Positions 33,420 through 46,515 of a stretch of 64,000 bases of DNA are shown here, in pieces. The notes beneath the pieces are model-generated. The model saw nothing but the letters and a program-made list of their open reading frames with translations. It made no database searches and was not told the origin of the DNA. How positions within the stretch are numbered: the first letter of the stretch is position 1; each line of letters begins with the position of its first letter. The stretch covers positions 23,008,178-23,072,177 of the forward strand of contig CM055107.1 in NCBI GenBank assembly GCA_029204225.1, written 5' to 3'. Origin of the DNA: Diphasiastrum complanatum. Its lineage: Eukaryota > Streptophyta > Lycopodiopsida > Lycopodiales > Lycopodiaceae. A program made the position numbers and the translations under genes.

Positions 33420-34445
33420 ACGTCACTTGATTGTAGCAAATTTAAAAACTACAAATACATGTACTTCAAATTCAACAACTATTTGCCTAATTATTGATTA
33501 CTTCATATATGAGCAAGTTCAACACTCAAATTTAGGGTTTTCAAATTTAGACATTGGAATAGAAAAATGCTTTGAATGGTAGGTTGTTGTCTTTGAGATG
33601 TTTGGTGGTGATGGCCATCAATTTAAACAAAATTTGAATTTTTTCCTCTAAAAAGTTCTTAAACCTTGGGCCAAATTTTACCAAAATGTCAACACTCATA
33701 AATCATATAAAGACTATTAATAGTTAATAGGAGAAGACCTATTTTTGCAACATTCACCTTATAATGCCATTAAGTAGGCCTAAAAATTTTGATTTTGAGA
33801 AACCAGTTCTCCTTTATAGAATTGTAATAGGTACATGATCCTTCTGGTTTAGTACAATCATGTTATTGACTAAAACTTGTTAGCTTGCTCAAGCCAATTG
33901 CTATTCTTGTTAGAGATTACCTTAAAATGAACACTATCATGGTTGTTTAATATCTTATATTCACAAATTTGTGATTACATCATGGCTAATTCATCATCAT
34001 ACCACGATGCACTTCTTATTTTTAAGGCTACCACCTTGTCTCATCATGGACATGTGTGAACAACCATCAAATATTTGACATATAGCTAAATGAAAATGTG
34101 TTAAACACCCAAGTGCAAAGGGGCAAAACATCTACAATTCTTACAAGCATCACGGCTATGTCTATAATCAGCTTTGTAAGTTGTTGCATGGTGACACATG
34201 CTCATGCATGTAGTCTATCAAAAAACTTTGTGCAAATTTCACTGTACACAAGTTTTAAAAAAATAATAAATAAATAAAACTTTCATGATATAGCTTGGCA
34301 CAAAATATTACTATTATCTTCATAACTAATCACCAAAAATGTACAATACATGATTTTCACTTGCTCAAATATGTCCAGTTTGTATGGCACACATAACTAA
34401 AGACCAAAGCTTTCAAAAAAGTTGTTCATATGGTAGAGGCATCTC
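33420..34445. other. Unassigned stretch 3' of the NTF2-like gene
   Basis: No coding similarity recognised. It should contain the 3' untranslated region of the gene that ends at 34446, but no clear polyadenylation site can be chosen. Confidence 0.4.
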
Positions 34446-37400
34446 TCAAACAAAGTTTTGAAAAAATTGTTCTTCAGACTCTGACATCCATGATGGTGTT
34501 AAAAATTCTAGGAATGCTGTCAATAATGAGATGTTCCAAGTCTCATCGTGACTAATAATCAAACCTTGGTCATCCAAACCGTAACGCGTTGTTCCTGCCC
34601 ACTTATTGGTATTAGGGGCCAAAACCTTGAGCAATTTGCTCACAAATATATTACAAAAGTGCATAATAAAAAAGGTGCAGATGTTAGAAATAACAAATAT
34701 GAGCTTAAAAAACCAACAACTCTAAAAGCACCTTCGTAAGGTCGAATTAGGGGTCTCCAAGGAAACTTTAAGAACCTGGAAAATGGATCTTTCCTTAGTC
34801 ACTTAAAAAAAATCCTAATTAAAAGCATATTCAAATTGCAACCTAAACATGGGGTCTATCCAATTTCCAGAGGAGATATTGTGAGGATATAATCTATCAA
34901 AGACACGCAACTTCAAGTGGAGATCCAACAAAGGCATCATAAAGTAAACTCCATACCTTACCTTAAATCTTCTATATTACACTAATCAAATAAGGGAAAC
35001 AAAAATATAAATTGCACGATCAAGAACATCTTAATAGCATAGTTTAGAAAATTATCAAGCATAGAGCATGACATCAATTCATACGCAACAATAGGCAGTG
35101 ATGTGTTTGATACTTTAGGACTTTATCATTTCGATGATTCCGCATTTGCCATGTCCCTAGCATAACATAATCAGTTGTGATTCCTATTTTGAAAGAGTAG
35201 ACATTGAAGTATCATGTATGTGTGTAAAGTGTCGATTTTTCGTTGCTTCATCATTCCAAATCAAGTTGTGATAGCTTTGTTTTCCGTATGTACTTGTATT
35301 ATGAGGACCGGACTATCCTTGTGGGTTAGGGTTAAGAAAGCATTTTTCCATTGTATTAAAATAGGGAAATTGTTCTCTGATAAGTGAAATGACTGAAATT
35401 GTTGATGGAAGTGTTGTATGCCATGACTAGGATACTAGGAGCTTAAGCATTTCTTACATTTGTCATTTCCGTCAGTCTCCAGAAATCTTACTACATACTC
35501 TGGTAGAGGAGGGAAGCGTTTTTTTGATAGTATGCATCAGTATTATGGAACCAAGGTTTTGTCTATACACTATTAGGGCAAGTAAACGGTTGTGCATTCT
35601 AGTTTGGTAGCATAAGCAAACATTTTTTTCAAAGTAACTACATTTGGTTGTTATGAGTTTGGTCGATCTATAAGCTAGTTAGCATACCGCATTCTTGATA
35701 ATTGTGGAAATCGTCAAGTTGGAATCGTTTGTTCGTTTACTATTTATGGGTTTCTGTGGAGAGTGCGTTAACTGGGCCCGACCTCTGTGAAACACCAGAG
35801 CGGGTAGTCCACCAAGTATAGCTGAAATACGTTGTACTAGTTAGGTCGCAAGTAGACACACAGTTCTGGTACTATCTAGGGAAATACCTAGACCGGGATG
35901 TTCGGAAATGCTATTGTTCAACAAACAGATGGCATGCGTAATTTACCACCAATTTCACTCAGCATTGCTATCTGACCATCAAATTCACAACCCGATTTTA
36001 TGCATATCCTAGGGTTTCATGATGTATCTTGCCAGTAACTCCATAGAGTCCCTCATCCTAGTTTTTTGGATACAGTATCGCACCTAACTAGCCTACTCAG
36101 GTTAGGGTCAGTTTGGTTTGATAAAACACAATCATCACCTATCCACCGAGAAAACGCATTCAATATATTAGGTTATGGACTATTAGAGTCACATTCCACC
36201 AAACTCGACAACATTCTCATACAACATTGTGCTGCAAATAGTCTATTGTATGTTGGCGCTGTAAACCGCACACAGAGACGAATTCACCATGCATAGTAGG
36301 ATGCAGGCAGGGTTAGGTGACTAGTGCGGTGCTGTAACCAGCCAACCTAGTTCAGTTAAGTTGTACTGCACTATGTGTAGACTGCTCGCTACTTAAACCA
36401 AAGATTTGATTCACCAGTCAAACTGACACTTTGTCAGTCTAGGGTTTCAGGACACCCATTGTCAGTTACCCCTAAGACTTAGATCTTATGGTTCTATTAC
36501 AGACGGCGACACACTTGTACCTTAGGGCTAGTGTGACCATGCAACATTGGACCTGATTATACCAGTTAGCATGACTACTATCATATTGCAAATGCCTTGT
36601 CTAATATCACTAGTACTAGGCTAAAAGCGACAGGTCTAGTAATGTATTGGAGACAAAACACCGAGGATTGCTAAGGGCTATCCAATGAGCAGTTGGGTAG
36701 CGATTGCGAGTGTTGTTCATGGATGGTACCTAGAAATGACCCATACATTATAGAGTACCGTATTGTTCTGGGATGACAGGAACTGTGTCAGTTTCTTAAA
36801 CAACATTGACAACAACAGACCTCACCCTCCTCCGACCGGTTTTCCTCGGTCACTGACGTAAGGGCAGTGTGGGTCCTTCCTCTTGTAGAACTTTCTAACG
36901 AGACCAATCCCCCGCCAAAAAAGGTCCTAAGAAAATATAATGTAATTAGTTGGCTTTAAATCTCATAGTCATGCTTACCTTTGTTTTAGGGTATTGAGTC
37001 ATTTATAAGGACTAGCTAGACTGGCCTCCTAAAAAGTAGGAGAGTTGACTAATCAACAAGACACATGTCATATGCTCATTGGGACCTTTGGTCTAGTTTA
37101 AGAGTGACACATGTTAGACTATCATCCTACTAACTAGCCTATGTGTCAAGGTATTGCTAAGTGGCAACTGTTGGTTATGCATGGAGTTTGTCGTAGGATG
37201 TAGCAGGGGTTAAAAGGTGCTTAAGATATGCTCTAAGCATATCTTCCAATGTCTGGTTGATACGTTCTATCTGTCCATCAAATTCTGGGTGATCTGAAGA
37301 ACTAAGACTAAGGGTTTCATCTGTCCATCAGATTCTGGGTGATCTGAAAAACTAAGACTAAGGGTTTCAAGTTTATCAAAAACTGACTACCAAAACTAGC

Positions 37401-40400
37401 CAGTGAAATTGGAGTCACGATCACTAACAATATCATTCGACAAAGCCATACAATCTGAACAATTTTTCAACAAAAAGCTGGGCTAGTTCAAATGCCTTGA
37501 CAATGGATTTTGTTGGTTTAAATTGCGCCAACCTCTCAACCACCACCCAAATGCATCGTGACCCCTTCCTGATTTTAGGAGTCCGTTCACAAAATCCATT
37601 GAAATATTTTTCCACTGCTTATTGGGAAATTCCAAAGGATGTAGAATATCCGCTACTTTGAGTCTTTCTGCTTTATTATACTGGCATTGTTCACAACCTT
37701 GAACGTATGCCTCAACATGACCTTTCATCTTTGGCCAGAAGAAATTCTGCCTGACAAGGTCAAGTGTCCTCTGTATGTCTGGGTGACCAGCACAAGGGTT
37801 GTCATGACACTGTTGCAAAATTTAGGCCCGCAAGTCTTCCCTATTCGACACACAAACCTTTCCCTTATAGAAAAGCAGACCATTCCTTATGGAATAGTCT
37901 TCAAGTATCTTGTCATTCTGGGATTGCTTGGGATCTTGCTTCGGAAGGTCATCCCAAAATCTAGAATTTCCTGTCAAGATGTCTAACCAGATGCAACCGA
38001 AAAACCCATCGATTCGACAAAGATACCGAAGTGATAGATACAAATCAGATCGGATTTCAACTAAGCATAACTAATTAACTTTTCCAATCTGACTCAAGAC
38101 ATTGAGAATATTGTTCGACGTACCTTTACGATACTTAATGTCGAACACAGAACTCTTGAATGAGTTCCGACCATCTAGCCTTAAGGCCACGAAGGTCCTT
38201 AGCATTACAAATACTTAAGGGATTGGTGATCAGTTATCACTATAAATTTGGCATCATAAAGATAATGCCTCCAGATTTTCAATGGTGAATGATTACATAA
38301 AGCTCCTTCTCATAGGGAGAATATCTAGACTAAGCAGGATCCAGCTTTTTGCTTTCAAACACAACTGGTCTACCATCGTGGTAAAGGAATGCTCCTACCA
38401 CAAAGTCGCTAGCATCCTTATCCACCACAAAGGGTCAGTTAGTATCGACAATATGTAAAATTGGAGCCGTAGAAACACAGTGCTTGAGAGTTTCAAAACT
38501 CTCATTCATTTCATCAGTCCATGTTATCAATGGGCTTTTTCTACATCTACAGTTTTTCTATCACGAATTGTTTGAGGTTGCAACCATTCTTGTATCTTAC
38601 AAACCTTATCATAATCAATCTCAATACCCTGATCAAATCTGGGCATATGACAACCTAGAGAGAGAGACATTCCTTGTCACATTCTATGCAACAAAGGTGG
38701 GGTGGAGACAATGCAGCCAACTCCTTAGGGTTTTGTGACACCATCTATGTACTACATGCTTACAGAGAGATCAATAAGGTTTGAATTTGGCAAATGTTTG
38801 CACAATACTTTGTGTGCTTTTGTGACTGAGAGTTTAGAGAGAGTTTTTGACAAGTGGTATTCGAGCTACGGCTGGGAAGATTTTTGCCTATCAGGAGTTG
38901 TGAAAGGTTTTGATTGTTGTCTTCGCAGATTTTCTCATGTTTCCACAACTTTTCAAATGTGCAATATCGAAGATGATGAGCACAATATGGAAGCCAACTA
39001 TAACTGCACGACATTGGTGGAGGAAAGTTGAGAAGGATAATCTTGTGCCTACTACATGGGAAGTGTTTAAACACATATTCATAGAAAATTGGGAGCCTTT
39101 AAATGACAAGAATCAAGCTATGCAGGCATGGACCGAATTGAAGCAAGGCAATATGTCTATGCAAGAGTATGCGGACAAGTATCGAGAAGTTTTGATGCAG
39201 ATACTAGAGGAAGTACCTATGTTCCTGCAGATATTTCACTTTGTGAAGGATGGGAAGAAGACCAAGGAGCACCTACCATGGAAGTTTTCAACCTTGGGGA
39301 AAGAGAAAGTTAAAAAAATGAAAGGGTCAAATCGATCAAGAAGAGGTTCAAACTGGCAAAGAGAGTAAGGGTGGTGGCACCCGAAAAGGTAAAGGGCGGT
39401 ATGGGACGTCCAATACCCAGGGGGGCCAATGCTCTTCAATGCCTCAAGCTGTCGTCTCATGAATGTGTCGATAATTCAGCCTCAGAAGTCAAGAGCGGTG
39501 CAACACGAGTATCAATTTCCTTGTACTTCTTTGATGTGGACAACTATGTGGTGGAGATGTTCTTATTTTAATTGACATTGGGCCCTCACCTAATGTAAGT
39601 AAACGGTTGAGAGTGAATGCACAACCATCTTTGTACCAGTACACAATACAAATGGCTGATGGCAAGGGTGTGGAAGTTTGGGGTGCCAAGGTTTAAATAT
39701 TTGTCTAACCATTCAAAATCACACTGAGAAGTTAGATTTTGAGATAACTCATTTGGCACACCAATGCGGTGCTTGGAATTTGTTGGCATGTAGTAAGAAA
39801 CCCTACATCACTAAGGGTACTTATGTATACGAGTTTCGGTATAATGGTAGGATCCATTCATTTCGTGGTAAGCCAGATTTGCCTCCAAGACCTTTGATCA
39901 CTACGACATAGTTGTGTAAGCTTCATTGTAAGTATACGTATGTTTGTTTCTTGTTTGATATGTTGATTTTTGCATGTGGGACTGATGTGTGGCAAGAACA
40001 AGCTAATTTGAGGAATTTATAGGTGTGTTCACTCATTAACTTCCATCTCATTTACCCCTTAAAAGAAATGTGGAACATAAAATTGAATTGATTCATGTAT
40101 CGTCTCCTATTAATAGACCACCTTATAGAATGAGTCTGAAAGAGGAGGAAGAGGTGAGAAGCATAGTTATGGATTATCTCGCCAAGGGACAGCCTTTTTC
40201 TCCTTTGCCTCTCTGATCATTCTAGTTAAAAATAAGGATTGGTCTTGGAGGATGTGTGTGGACTCTCGAGACTTGAACAAGATAACCGTTAAGCATCGCC
40301 CATTTCTTCACAAAAAGCAATCCAAAAAGAATTTCTCAAATATTGTAACTAAATGCTGACTAAAATATTTATTCAAAATCATGAACGCCCATATCTCAAG

Positions 40401-42527
40401 CAACCAAGCATTATTATGTTCATTTTCATCTTGCCGCATCTATCCAAATAAACAAAAAACAAAATTTTTCATACTAGCAAGACTTGACAAAACAAGACCA
40501 TAAGCCCTACCATAAGCCTCTAGAAATAGCTAAAAGAATCAGAAAGAATGTTACAAAAAAGCAAAAGCCAAAGAACCAACTCAATTCCTTTTCTAAACAT
40601 GCTCTAAATCATGCAAATTAGTCTATCAATGCGTTGCTTTCTATGGCCAAAATTTATAAAAGGCACAACTTACCCTCCAAGCCTCCAATGAGCCATAATT
40701 GTTTTTGGACTAGTGACCTCAATGGAAAGAAGTTGTTGCTTTGATGCCTTAGGGTCAAATAATTGAGTGACAGCATCAATATACTTGTCTAAACCTTCAA
40801 CATTTGTTGTCGGATCAATGAACCTAGAGCAAAAAAATAATTCATGCAATCAATGAAACAAAGTGAGACACTAATTCATGTTAAGATCAAATATAGTAGC
40901 AGATCTACTAGTGTCGATAATTTGGCAAGTTAATCCATCTCGTGAACGAACAAAATGTTGCTCTCCAACTATCTACACCCTTTTTTAGAAACTAAAATGG
41001 TACATACATTCATAAGAGAATTTTACATAATGTCACAAAGATAGATAGTTGGAGAGCAATGACAATCTTATAGCATAATAAATGTTAGGCCTAATCTAGA
41101 GATAAGGAGCAAGAAAGGCTTTGACAAAAAAGAACTTGGCAGCTGAAATAGGATCAGCCACTTCTTTTGTTTATGATAATGTCAATGCAAAAAAATAGGC
41201 GAAGTGATTGATTTCATGGCAAGAGACAAATAATGAGACAAGCATCAACCATCTAAAGAAAGAATCTACATATATCAATAGAAACAACCTATTGTAAGAT
41301 ATAATGAGCATACTTCATGGGTAAAGTTACCTGCAATGGTTGTTGTAAATATTGCGAGTCAACTTGCCTGTGACATAATATTGTCCAATCTTAATGTCAT
41401 TTTCAATTATTTGCTGCGAAGACAAAAAGGCACAGGATTGAGCAATTGCACCAAGAATTGACACAACTATGTACACATGCCATCTTAGTACAAAAATTCA
41501 TGAAGTTTTAATGTGAAAACTTTGCTAGACATTAGGGAGAGATATCAAATACTTGACAAAAGAATCAAAACTTACTAGACAACATCAAGAAAATGTCATT
41601 TTCCTAAATGGTTTTCATGGGGAAACTAATTTCTAATAACTTATGTTTTCTACACCTGTTTGTGTGGCATTCCAACAAGAATTACAGAAATTAGTGAAGG
41701 ATAGTCTTATCTAAAATGGAATGCAAAACATGCCAAACAAGTGCAAAATAAAAATGTCATAAATTTGACCTACATAACCAAGCATTGTCCTTGGTGATTG
41801 ATGGCAAAGAGCTCACATGCTCTGAAAGTGTGGAAGATTGGGAAGAAGCTACATGCACTTGAGGATTGACCTTAATCTTGCTATAGGTCATAAGACAGTC
41901 TCAATAAGATGTAGACTAGGAAATAGATTTAAAAAAACTTGACTAATTAATCACTATAGTCAACAAAAAAATACCTCCATCCTGTGAGGCACTGCAAGAA
42001 ACCTTATGCCTTACAATCAATGGCTTGAGAAATATGGATAGTTGTTGATGAATAGATTGGCTAAAGCTGCAATTGCTAGTAGAAATGGCACCAAAAGACA
42101 CTTATTAAACAAGAAAAAAACCGGAGCCGATAAGCCAATCACTGGCAGAAGATGATGGAAGAATCGATAGGGTCAATACGCACCAAACTTTGACAAGAAT
42201 GCCAATACTAGCAAAAAAGTCTCAACACTGAAGATGAGAACAGCTATCGAGGAAGAATGATAATAGGAAACCAATCATTTGTGGAGATATGCAATGTTGA
42301 CTAAAATGGGAGTAGCTCAATTGTTAGAAGAGACAACTTCCATGTACCCTAAAAAATGCTTTGATACCATGTTAAGAACAAAATTAGTCAAATAGGATTA
42401 CACATGGCAAAGAGTAGACAATAGCTTGAAATACACAATATGCTCCAACTAAGAACAATGTATGAACATTCAAAGCAGAGAGCGAGAGAGAGAAGAAAGC
42501 TTTATTAATGTCTTTTCCATGCCAAAA

Positions 42528-42583
<56 letters not shown>

Positions 42584-45038
42584 ATAGAGTAGCATATTTG
42601 TATTAACTTCCAATGAGACCAAAAGAGTCTATGGGACCAAAATAAGGTATAACATAGCACTAAATACTACTACTTTTCTAATGATGAAACAAAAATACAT
42701 CCATCTAAATATAATAAAGTACTATGTGGATTAGTAATTGACAAAGACTGTAATGCCAATTTTCTATGGGCTTCGGTAAGGTATCTTCCAAGGGTGCCCA
42801 AATGTGTTTGGTTGAGGAAAAATGCAGTGATCTCCAATTTCGTGTGAATAAGTCCATAAATTCTTGTCAAATGGGGAGTAAACTCTTGCATTCCACAAGG
42901 TGGTGCCATATATGTTCCACTTGACCTTTACTACAAATGACGTAATTATTTCTTCCCATTTCAACTGACACTGCCTCTGTTGTCGTGTTAATTTGCGTGC
43001 ATTCTAGAGGTATATGATGTTTTCTATTCATTGGAGATTTAGCTTCTATATGTCATTGCACCAAATCTCTGACATATGAATTTATGTGGTCCTTGTAATA
43101 GTGCAATTCCTCTATACAAGCTCTTTCTCAAGTTCCCCATAAAACTTCTTGAGAAGGGGAGAGATAGGACTAAAAAGGTAGATTTCAAGTGAGTTCTTGT
43201 TGTGAGAGAATATTATTCCTCCAAACTACAAACTAAGCAAAAAACTAGATATGAAATCGATATCCCCAAAGGTATGCCTCTAGAACAAGGTGTTCTGAAA
43301 ATACACATTGTTCCAGATCAAAACCATGTTGTTTTTGTTCTTTTGGTTTCTTATAAGGTGGATGTGTTAGGGTGAAAAAAACAACATCTAAAGGCTGTCA
43401 AAAAACTCCATTGCAAAAGTTTGTGAACTGTGATACTAGTGCAGATTTTCTTACGGTCCAATTTGTTGTCATAGTTTATACTTTATGGTCATACACATTG
43501 AGTTGTGTGCATGTAGAGTAACGAGTTTAAAGGAGCCTTCTGAAAGTCATTATGCAACCTTTTGCAAAATCACAATTATTGCAGGTTCAAGGAAACGAAG
43601 AGTCAGATTTCCAGAAATTATGACATCACAGATCTGGGAGAAGCAACAAAACGCCATAGCTTCCAAACAAAGCAAAGAAAAAAATGGTGGAAAAAAACCT
43701 CAAAAAGTATGTTTTGCTTGCAAATCTCCACACACTCATGTTTTCCCTCTTCTATGCACTACAATCGCCTTTTATAGATCACTAGCTTCACAATGCACAT
43801 AGAGCACCAATTTGACATCCTATGCTCTCCATGAACTAATATTGCTCCTATTTTTGTGAGCCTCCAAATCGGGTTCCGCGCAATTTTTACATGAAAGAAT
43901 TTAGCTTTTTGTTTCACGACGTTCCAAATGATTGTGCCAGAATGATCCGGAAGCAAAATGTCATTCTATCGCAACTTATAAGGTATGCATCAATGAGAAA
44001 GTATCTTGTGAAATCTTGAGGCAATGCTCGAAAGAATGTCATGATAGTTGTGACCATTGAAGATAATGTTGTATGTCAAGAGAAGCATGTAAATGAACAA
44101 GTACGTAAATGTATGACTCTATAGAGAGAGAGAGAGAGCTTTATAGATATCTTGTCAATAGTCGTAGGTACCAAAGGCTGAGCAAGCATATCTCAAGTGT
44201 GTCAAAACAATAGGAGAGTAATAATGTCTCCATAAATAACAATAAGAGATAGAGAGAGCTCATGGATCTCCTACAGAGAATGTACTCTTACAAAGGACCA
44301 AAAGTAAGAGAATCAACCACTTGTGAAGTTCCAACAACTTAGTCTTTCTATATCAATGTGTAGGCCCTTACCGAAGAAGCTGCAAGAGGTAAATCCTATC
44401 TAGAGGGAGCTTTGAGTTACTAGAAATTTTCCACAATAAATTGTGTATGAAAAAGTACATAAATAAAAGAGCATGTGAATAGCACCCTTTAATATGCACA
44501 AACAAACTAGAAAAAATGTTATTCAAGTATCTAAGGTGGTGTCCTTGTGGTAAGAAAAAAACTTAATCTCACTATCATATAAAATGAAAAGTTTGATTGA
44601 GTTCGTCTAAAGTCCTTGTATGAAAGAAAACTCTAGCCAGCTTTCAAATTTACATGACCTAATTATCAAATCAAAAGATCACACGCAAAAGCAACTAAGA
44701 CATGATGTACTCTTGACAACTTTGAAAGTGGCGAATGACTCATTTACGTTGCTCACCTACATAATGTTCAAAAGATCACAATCAAAAAAATATTGAGTTT
44801 CCTTAAATCATCAGTCTATTCATGTCAAAAATACCGAGTAGAACATGGCCTTGACATGTTAACCCATAATTATCTTACCTTGATGTCATCGATTGCCAAA
44901 TTTTTCTTTTTCTCTTCATCAGCAAAGCTTGGAAAGGACAAAATTGTAGTATCTCCTCCCAGTAGAATTGTCAACGAACCGAGAACCCAAAAACTCTCTC
45001 TTCTTCCGAAAAATCCAATGGCACTTCTATCTTCCCAA
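34446..45038 (-). CDS. NTF2-like/DUF2358-type protein, probable thylakoid lumen; exons 2-5
   Basis: Four minus-strand exons join in phase with GT-AG borders: 44879-45038, 41331-41413, 40674-40823, 34446-34638. The first gives GRRESFWVLGSLTILLGG and then SFPSFADEEKK: a twin-arginine, hydrophobic stretch and A-x-A-like cleavage site of a lumen signal. The others read DIKIGQYYVTGKLTRNIY, HC-R-FIDPTTNVEGL, then QQLLSIEVTSPKTIMAHW, RLGG, NKWAGTTRYGLDDQGLIISH and DETWNISLLTAFLEF, ending at a TGA. F-x-D-P-T-x-x-V-x-G-L and G-L-I-x-S-H-x-E-T-W are landmarks of this NTF2/SnoaL-fold family, known mainly from chloroplast proteins of undefined function. Introns are 3.5, 0.5 and 6.0 kb and full of repeats. 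With the exon at 51616-51824 the product would be 264 residues. Confidence 0.8.
36985..37215 (+). repeat. Partial LTR related to 45350-45807
   Basis: Shared phrases with the LTR at 45.35 kb include GCCTCCTNAAAAGTAGG, ACATGTCATATGC, CTATGTGTCANGGTATTGC and GCATGGAGTTTG. A middle part of the LTR is deleted. Its right edge runs into gypsy integrase sequence within a few bases. Confidence 0.7.
37217..38515 (-). pseudogene. Ty3-gypsy RNase H and integrase
   Basis: Minus-strand blocks: TWTDEMNESFETLKHCV, PFVVDKDASDFVVGAFLYHD, GRPVVFESKKLDPA and YSPYEKELYVIIHH (RT connection and RNase H, 38510-38270). Integrase follows: HDNPCAGHPDIQRTLDLV and GCEQCQYNKAERLK (H2C2 zinc site), ISMDFVNGL (first Asp), then VVVERLAQF, KLFRLYG, IVSDRDSNF (second Asp) and HPEFDGQIERINQTLEDML (Glu region), ending near 37220. 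A 50-bp direct repeat at 37269/37319 disrupts the last part. It lies inside the last intron of the NTF2-like gene, in the same transcriptional direction. Confidence 0.85.
37269..37368 (+). repeat. 50-bp tandem duplication in integrase relic
   Basis: ATCTGTCCATCANATTCTGG begins at 37269 and again at 37319; the two units differ at only two or three positions, so the duplication is recent relative to the decay around it. Confidence 0.85.
38910..40310 (+). pseudogene. Ty3-gypsy gag, protease and RT start
   Basis: Gag: ARHWWRKVEKDNLVPTTWEV, FKHIFIENWEPLNDKNQAMQ, AWTELKQGNMSMQEYADKYR (38990-39190), the Retrotrans_gag core. Protease-like: VLILIDIGPSPNVSKRL and YQYTIQMADGKGVEVWG (39550-39690), where D-x-G is D-I-G. 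RT start: HVSSPINRPPYRMSLKEEEE, IILVKNKDWSWRMCVDSRDL and NKITVKHRPF (40090-40310), then it stops. It runs head-to-head with the minus-strand RNase H-integrase piece and cannot be the same molecule without an inversion. Confidence 0.8.
40958..41059. repeat. Perfect 17-bp inverted repeat in an intron
   Basis: TTGCTCTCCAACTATCT at 40958-40974 and its exact reverse complement at 41043-41059, with 68 bp between. It sits in the 0.5-kb intron of the NTF2-like gene and could fold as a hairpin. No target duplication was seen. Confidence 0.85.
41414..44878 (-). other. 3.5-kb intron 2 of the NTF2-like gene
   Basis: Between donor GTAAGA (44878) and acceptor TTTTGTCTTCGCAG (41414). It holds a copia primer site and LTR end on the minus strand (about 42363-42380, reading CTTAACATGGTATCAAAGC) and a TA/GA microsatellite at 42531-42582. 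Open frames at 42670-42909 and 43485-43802 have no recognised motif. Confidence 0.6.
42531..42582 (+). repeat. (TA)n(GA)n compound microsatellite
   Basis: About 30 bp of AT dinucleotides followed by 22 bp of AG, inside intron 2 of the NTF2-like gene. Confidence 0.97.
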
Positions 45039-45349
45039 CTAAAGATCTCTAACACCAAAGGATACACATTAGTAGCTAAAGAGAAATTTCATTACCAAAA
45101 ATTTAAGATAAGTATTCAACTATACATCAAAATTAACAGCTATTTGATTTCCATAACTCTCAATACAATGGTTCTCTTAATGCCCTCCATCACACAAATT
45201 GTCACATGTACTTTGAATTCGTTTTGCCTAATGTAAATTTCAACTTGTATCATAAATGGCTAAGCCACTAGCATGTGGAGACAATTGTAAATTGCAATGT
45301 AAATATCAGTTACAGTGACTACTTTCTGATACTGGATCCCATAAGAGTC

Positions 45350-45807
45350 TGTTGGACTGCCTCCTGAAAAGTAGGGAGGGTTGACCGGTCCACATGACAT
45401 GTGTCATATGCACACTAGGACACTTGGTCTAGTGCATGAGTGACACTTGTTGGATAGTCAACAGACGGGTCAACAGGAGGTGTCATATGGGACACTTGGT
45501 CCAATGTATGACTGACACATGTTGAACAATCTTTCTACTAGCTTCCCTATGTGTCAGGGTATTGCCAAGTGGCAAGTGTCGGTGCATGGAGTTTGCCATG
45601 TGTCAACATTAGGATGTGTCAAGGTTAAGGGATGCTTGAGGATATACAGTGTGATAGCCTTGCTAGGCATTCCCTGTCTTATTCCTATGTAGCAAAGCTC
45701 TCATGTTTGCTTGTTGATCTATGAACATTTGCTTGAGATTAATAAGTGACGAATTTACTAGGTATTTTTGTGTATTTACATAGGGTGTTGTGAGCTTCTG
45801 TGCAACA
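45350..45807 (+). repeat. Probable solo LTR, 458 bp
   Basis: Starts TGTTGGACTGCC and ends TGTGCAACA, giving TGTTG...CAACA termini as expected for an LTR. A shortened relative lies at 36985-37215. No primer site or coding sequence adjoins either end, so it looks like a solo LTR left by recombination. A matching 5-bp target duplication was not found, so an end may be eroded or the orientation reversed. Confidence 0.6.
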
Positions 45808-46140
45808 CAAGCCTTTCAATAATACAAAGTAAAAGCAAGTCAACCAACGAATAACGTTACACTTTTAAAAAGACTTGAACTAGTAATTTCACAAACGAGA
45901 AAAAATCATAAATATTGCATAATATATATAATCTACCAACTGCATGTGAGTAATTTGCCAACTCATCATATGGTTACATGTGTAAGTAATGCTTGTATTG
46001 ATTGCTTAGACTAGTTGACTGTATTGATTTCACAGAAAGATGAATATTGTTTATCTTACTAATTGTCTCCAATAGTTCAGTGTACTAACTATCTAGGCTA
46101 GACAATTATACTATTCACTCGCTAATGTAACTCAATCCGA
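45808..46140. other. Unassigned stretch
   Basis: AT-rich; no gene, repeat partner or motif recognised. It lies in the large first intron of the NTF2-like gene if exon 1 is at 51.6-51.8 kb. Confidence 0.35.
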
Positions 46141-46515
46141 TCCTAGTTCAACCATACATCAACTATCTAGAGAGGAGAAACAAGACTCTCGAAGTGGAGG
46201 CAAATTCATATAAAGATTTCAAAATACTCCATGCTTGCTGAGGAGTGGTTGCTTTATGAAGATGTGTGATCGACTTATCACTAGTAGACAAGTTTATCAT
46301 GCATAAAGCCTTCCTAGTTTTTCTTTTCCCCAAGAGATCACGTCTTTAGTAGGTGGTCCTCCATAGTTATTGGTGGGTCTTTCCTCTTCACTTGTCACAA
46401 TGTCCCACACATCAGCCATTACCAAAGCGTTCCTCATCTTGAACCTCCAAGCTTGAAAATTAGTTTTGTCAAGCTTATTAGCACCATTCAAGACAACATT
46501 ATCCACTCTATCACC
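46141..46515 (-). pseudogene. Ty1-copia gag N-terminus with joined LTR end
   Basis: Minus strand: NGANKLDKTNFQAWRFKMRN, ALVMADVWDIVTSEEERP, then after a frame change STSDKSITHLHKATTPQQAW and SILKSLYEF, the N-terminal half of copia gag. It is followed by a 45-bp stretch (46141-46190) that matches 46921-46965, the LTR end beside the primer site. So gag is joined straight to LTR sequence and the rest of the element is gone. Confidence 0.75.

Larger units (their letters stand above)
34639..40673 (-). other. 6.0-kb last intron of the NTF2-like gene
   Basis: Bordered by a GTAAGT donor at 40673 and ...TTTGTGAG before 34638. It contains two gypsy fragments in opposite orientation and part of a gene-family LTR (listed separately). 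The part from 34.7 to 36.9 kb shows no recognisable coding sequence. Despite this load the flanking exons keep their frames. Confidence 0.7.

Noticed and set aside
42670-42964. Minus-strand open frames in the NTF2-like gene intron
   Set aside because: Two overlapping frames with no conserved motif and no splice-site support.
43485-43802. Open frame with two Cys-x-x-Cys-like pairs (VCFACKSPHTHVFPLLC), possible zinc knuckle
   Set aside because: Spacing does not match CCHC and nothing around it resembles gag; lies in an intron.
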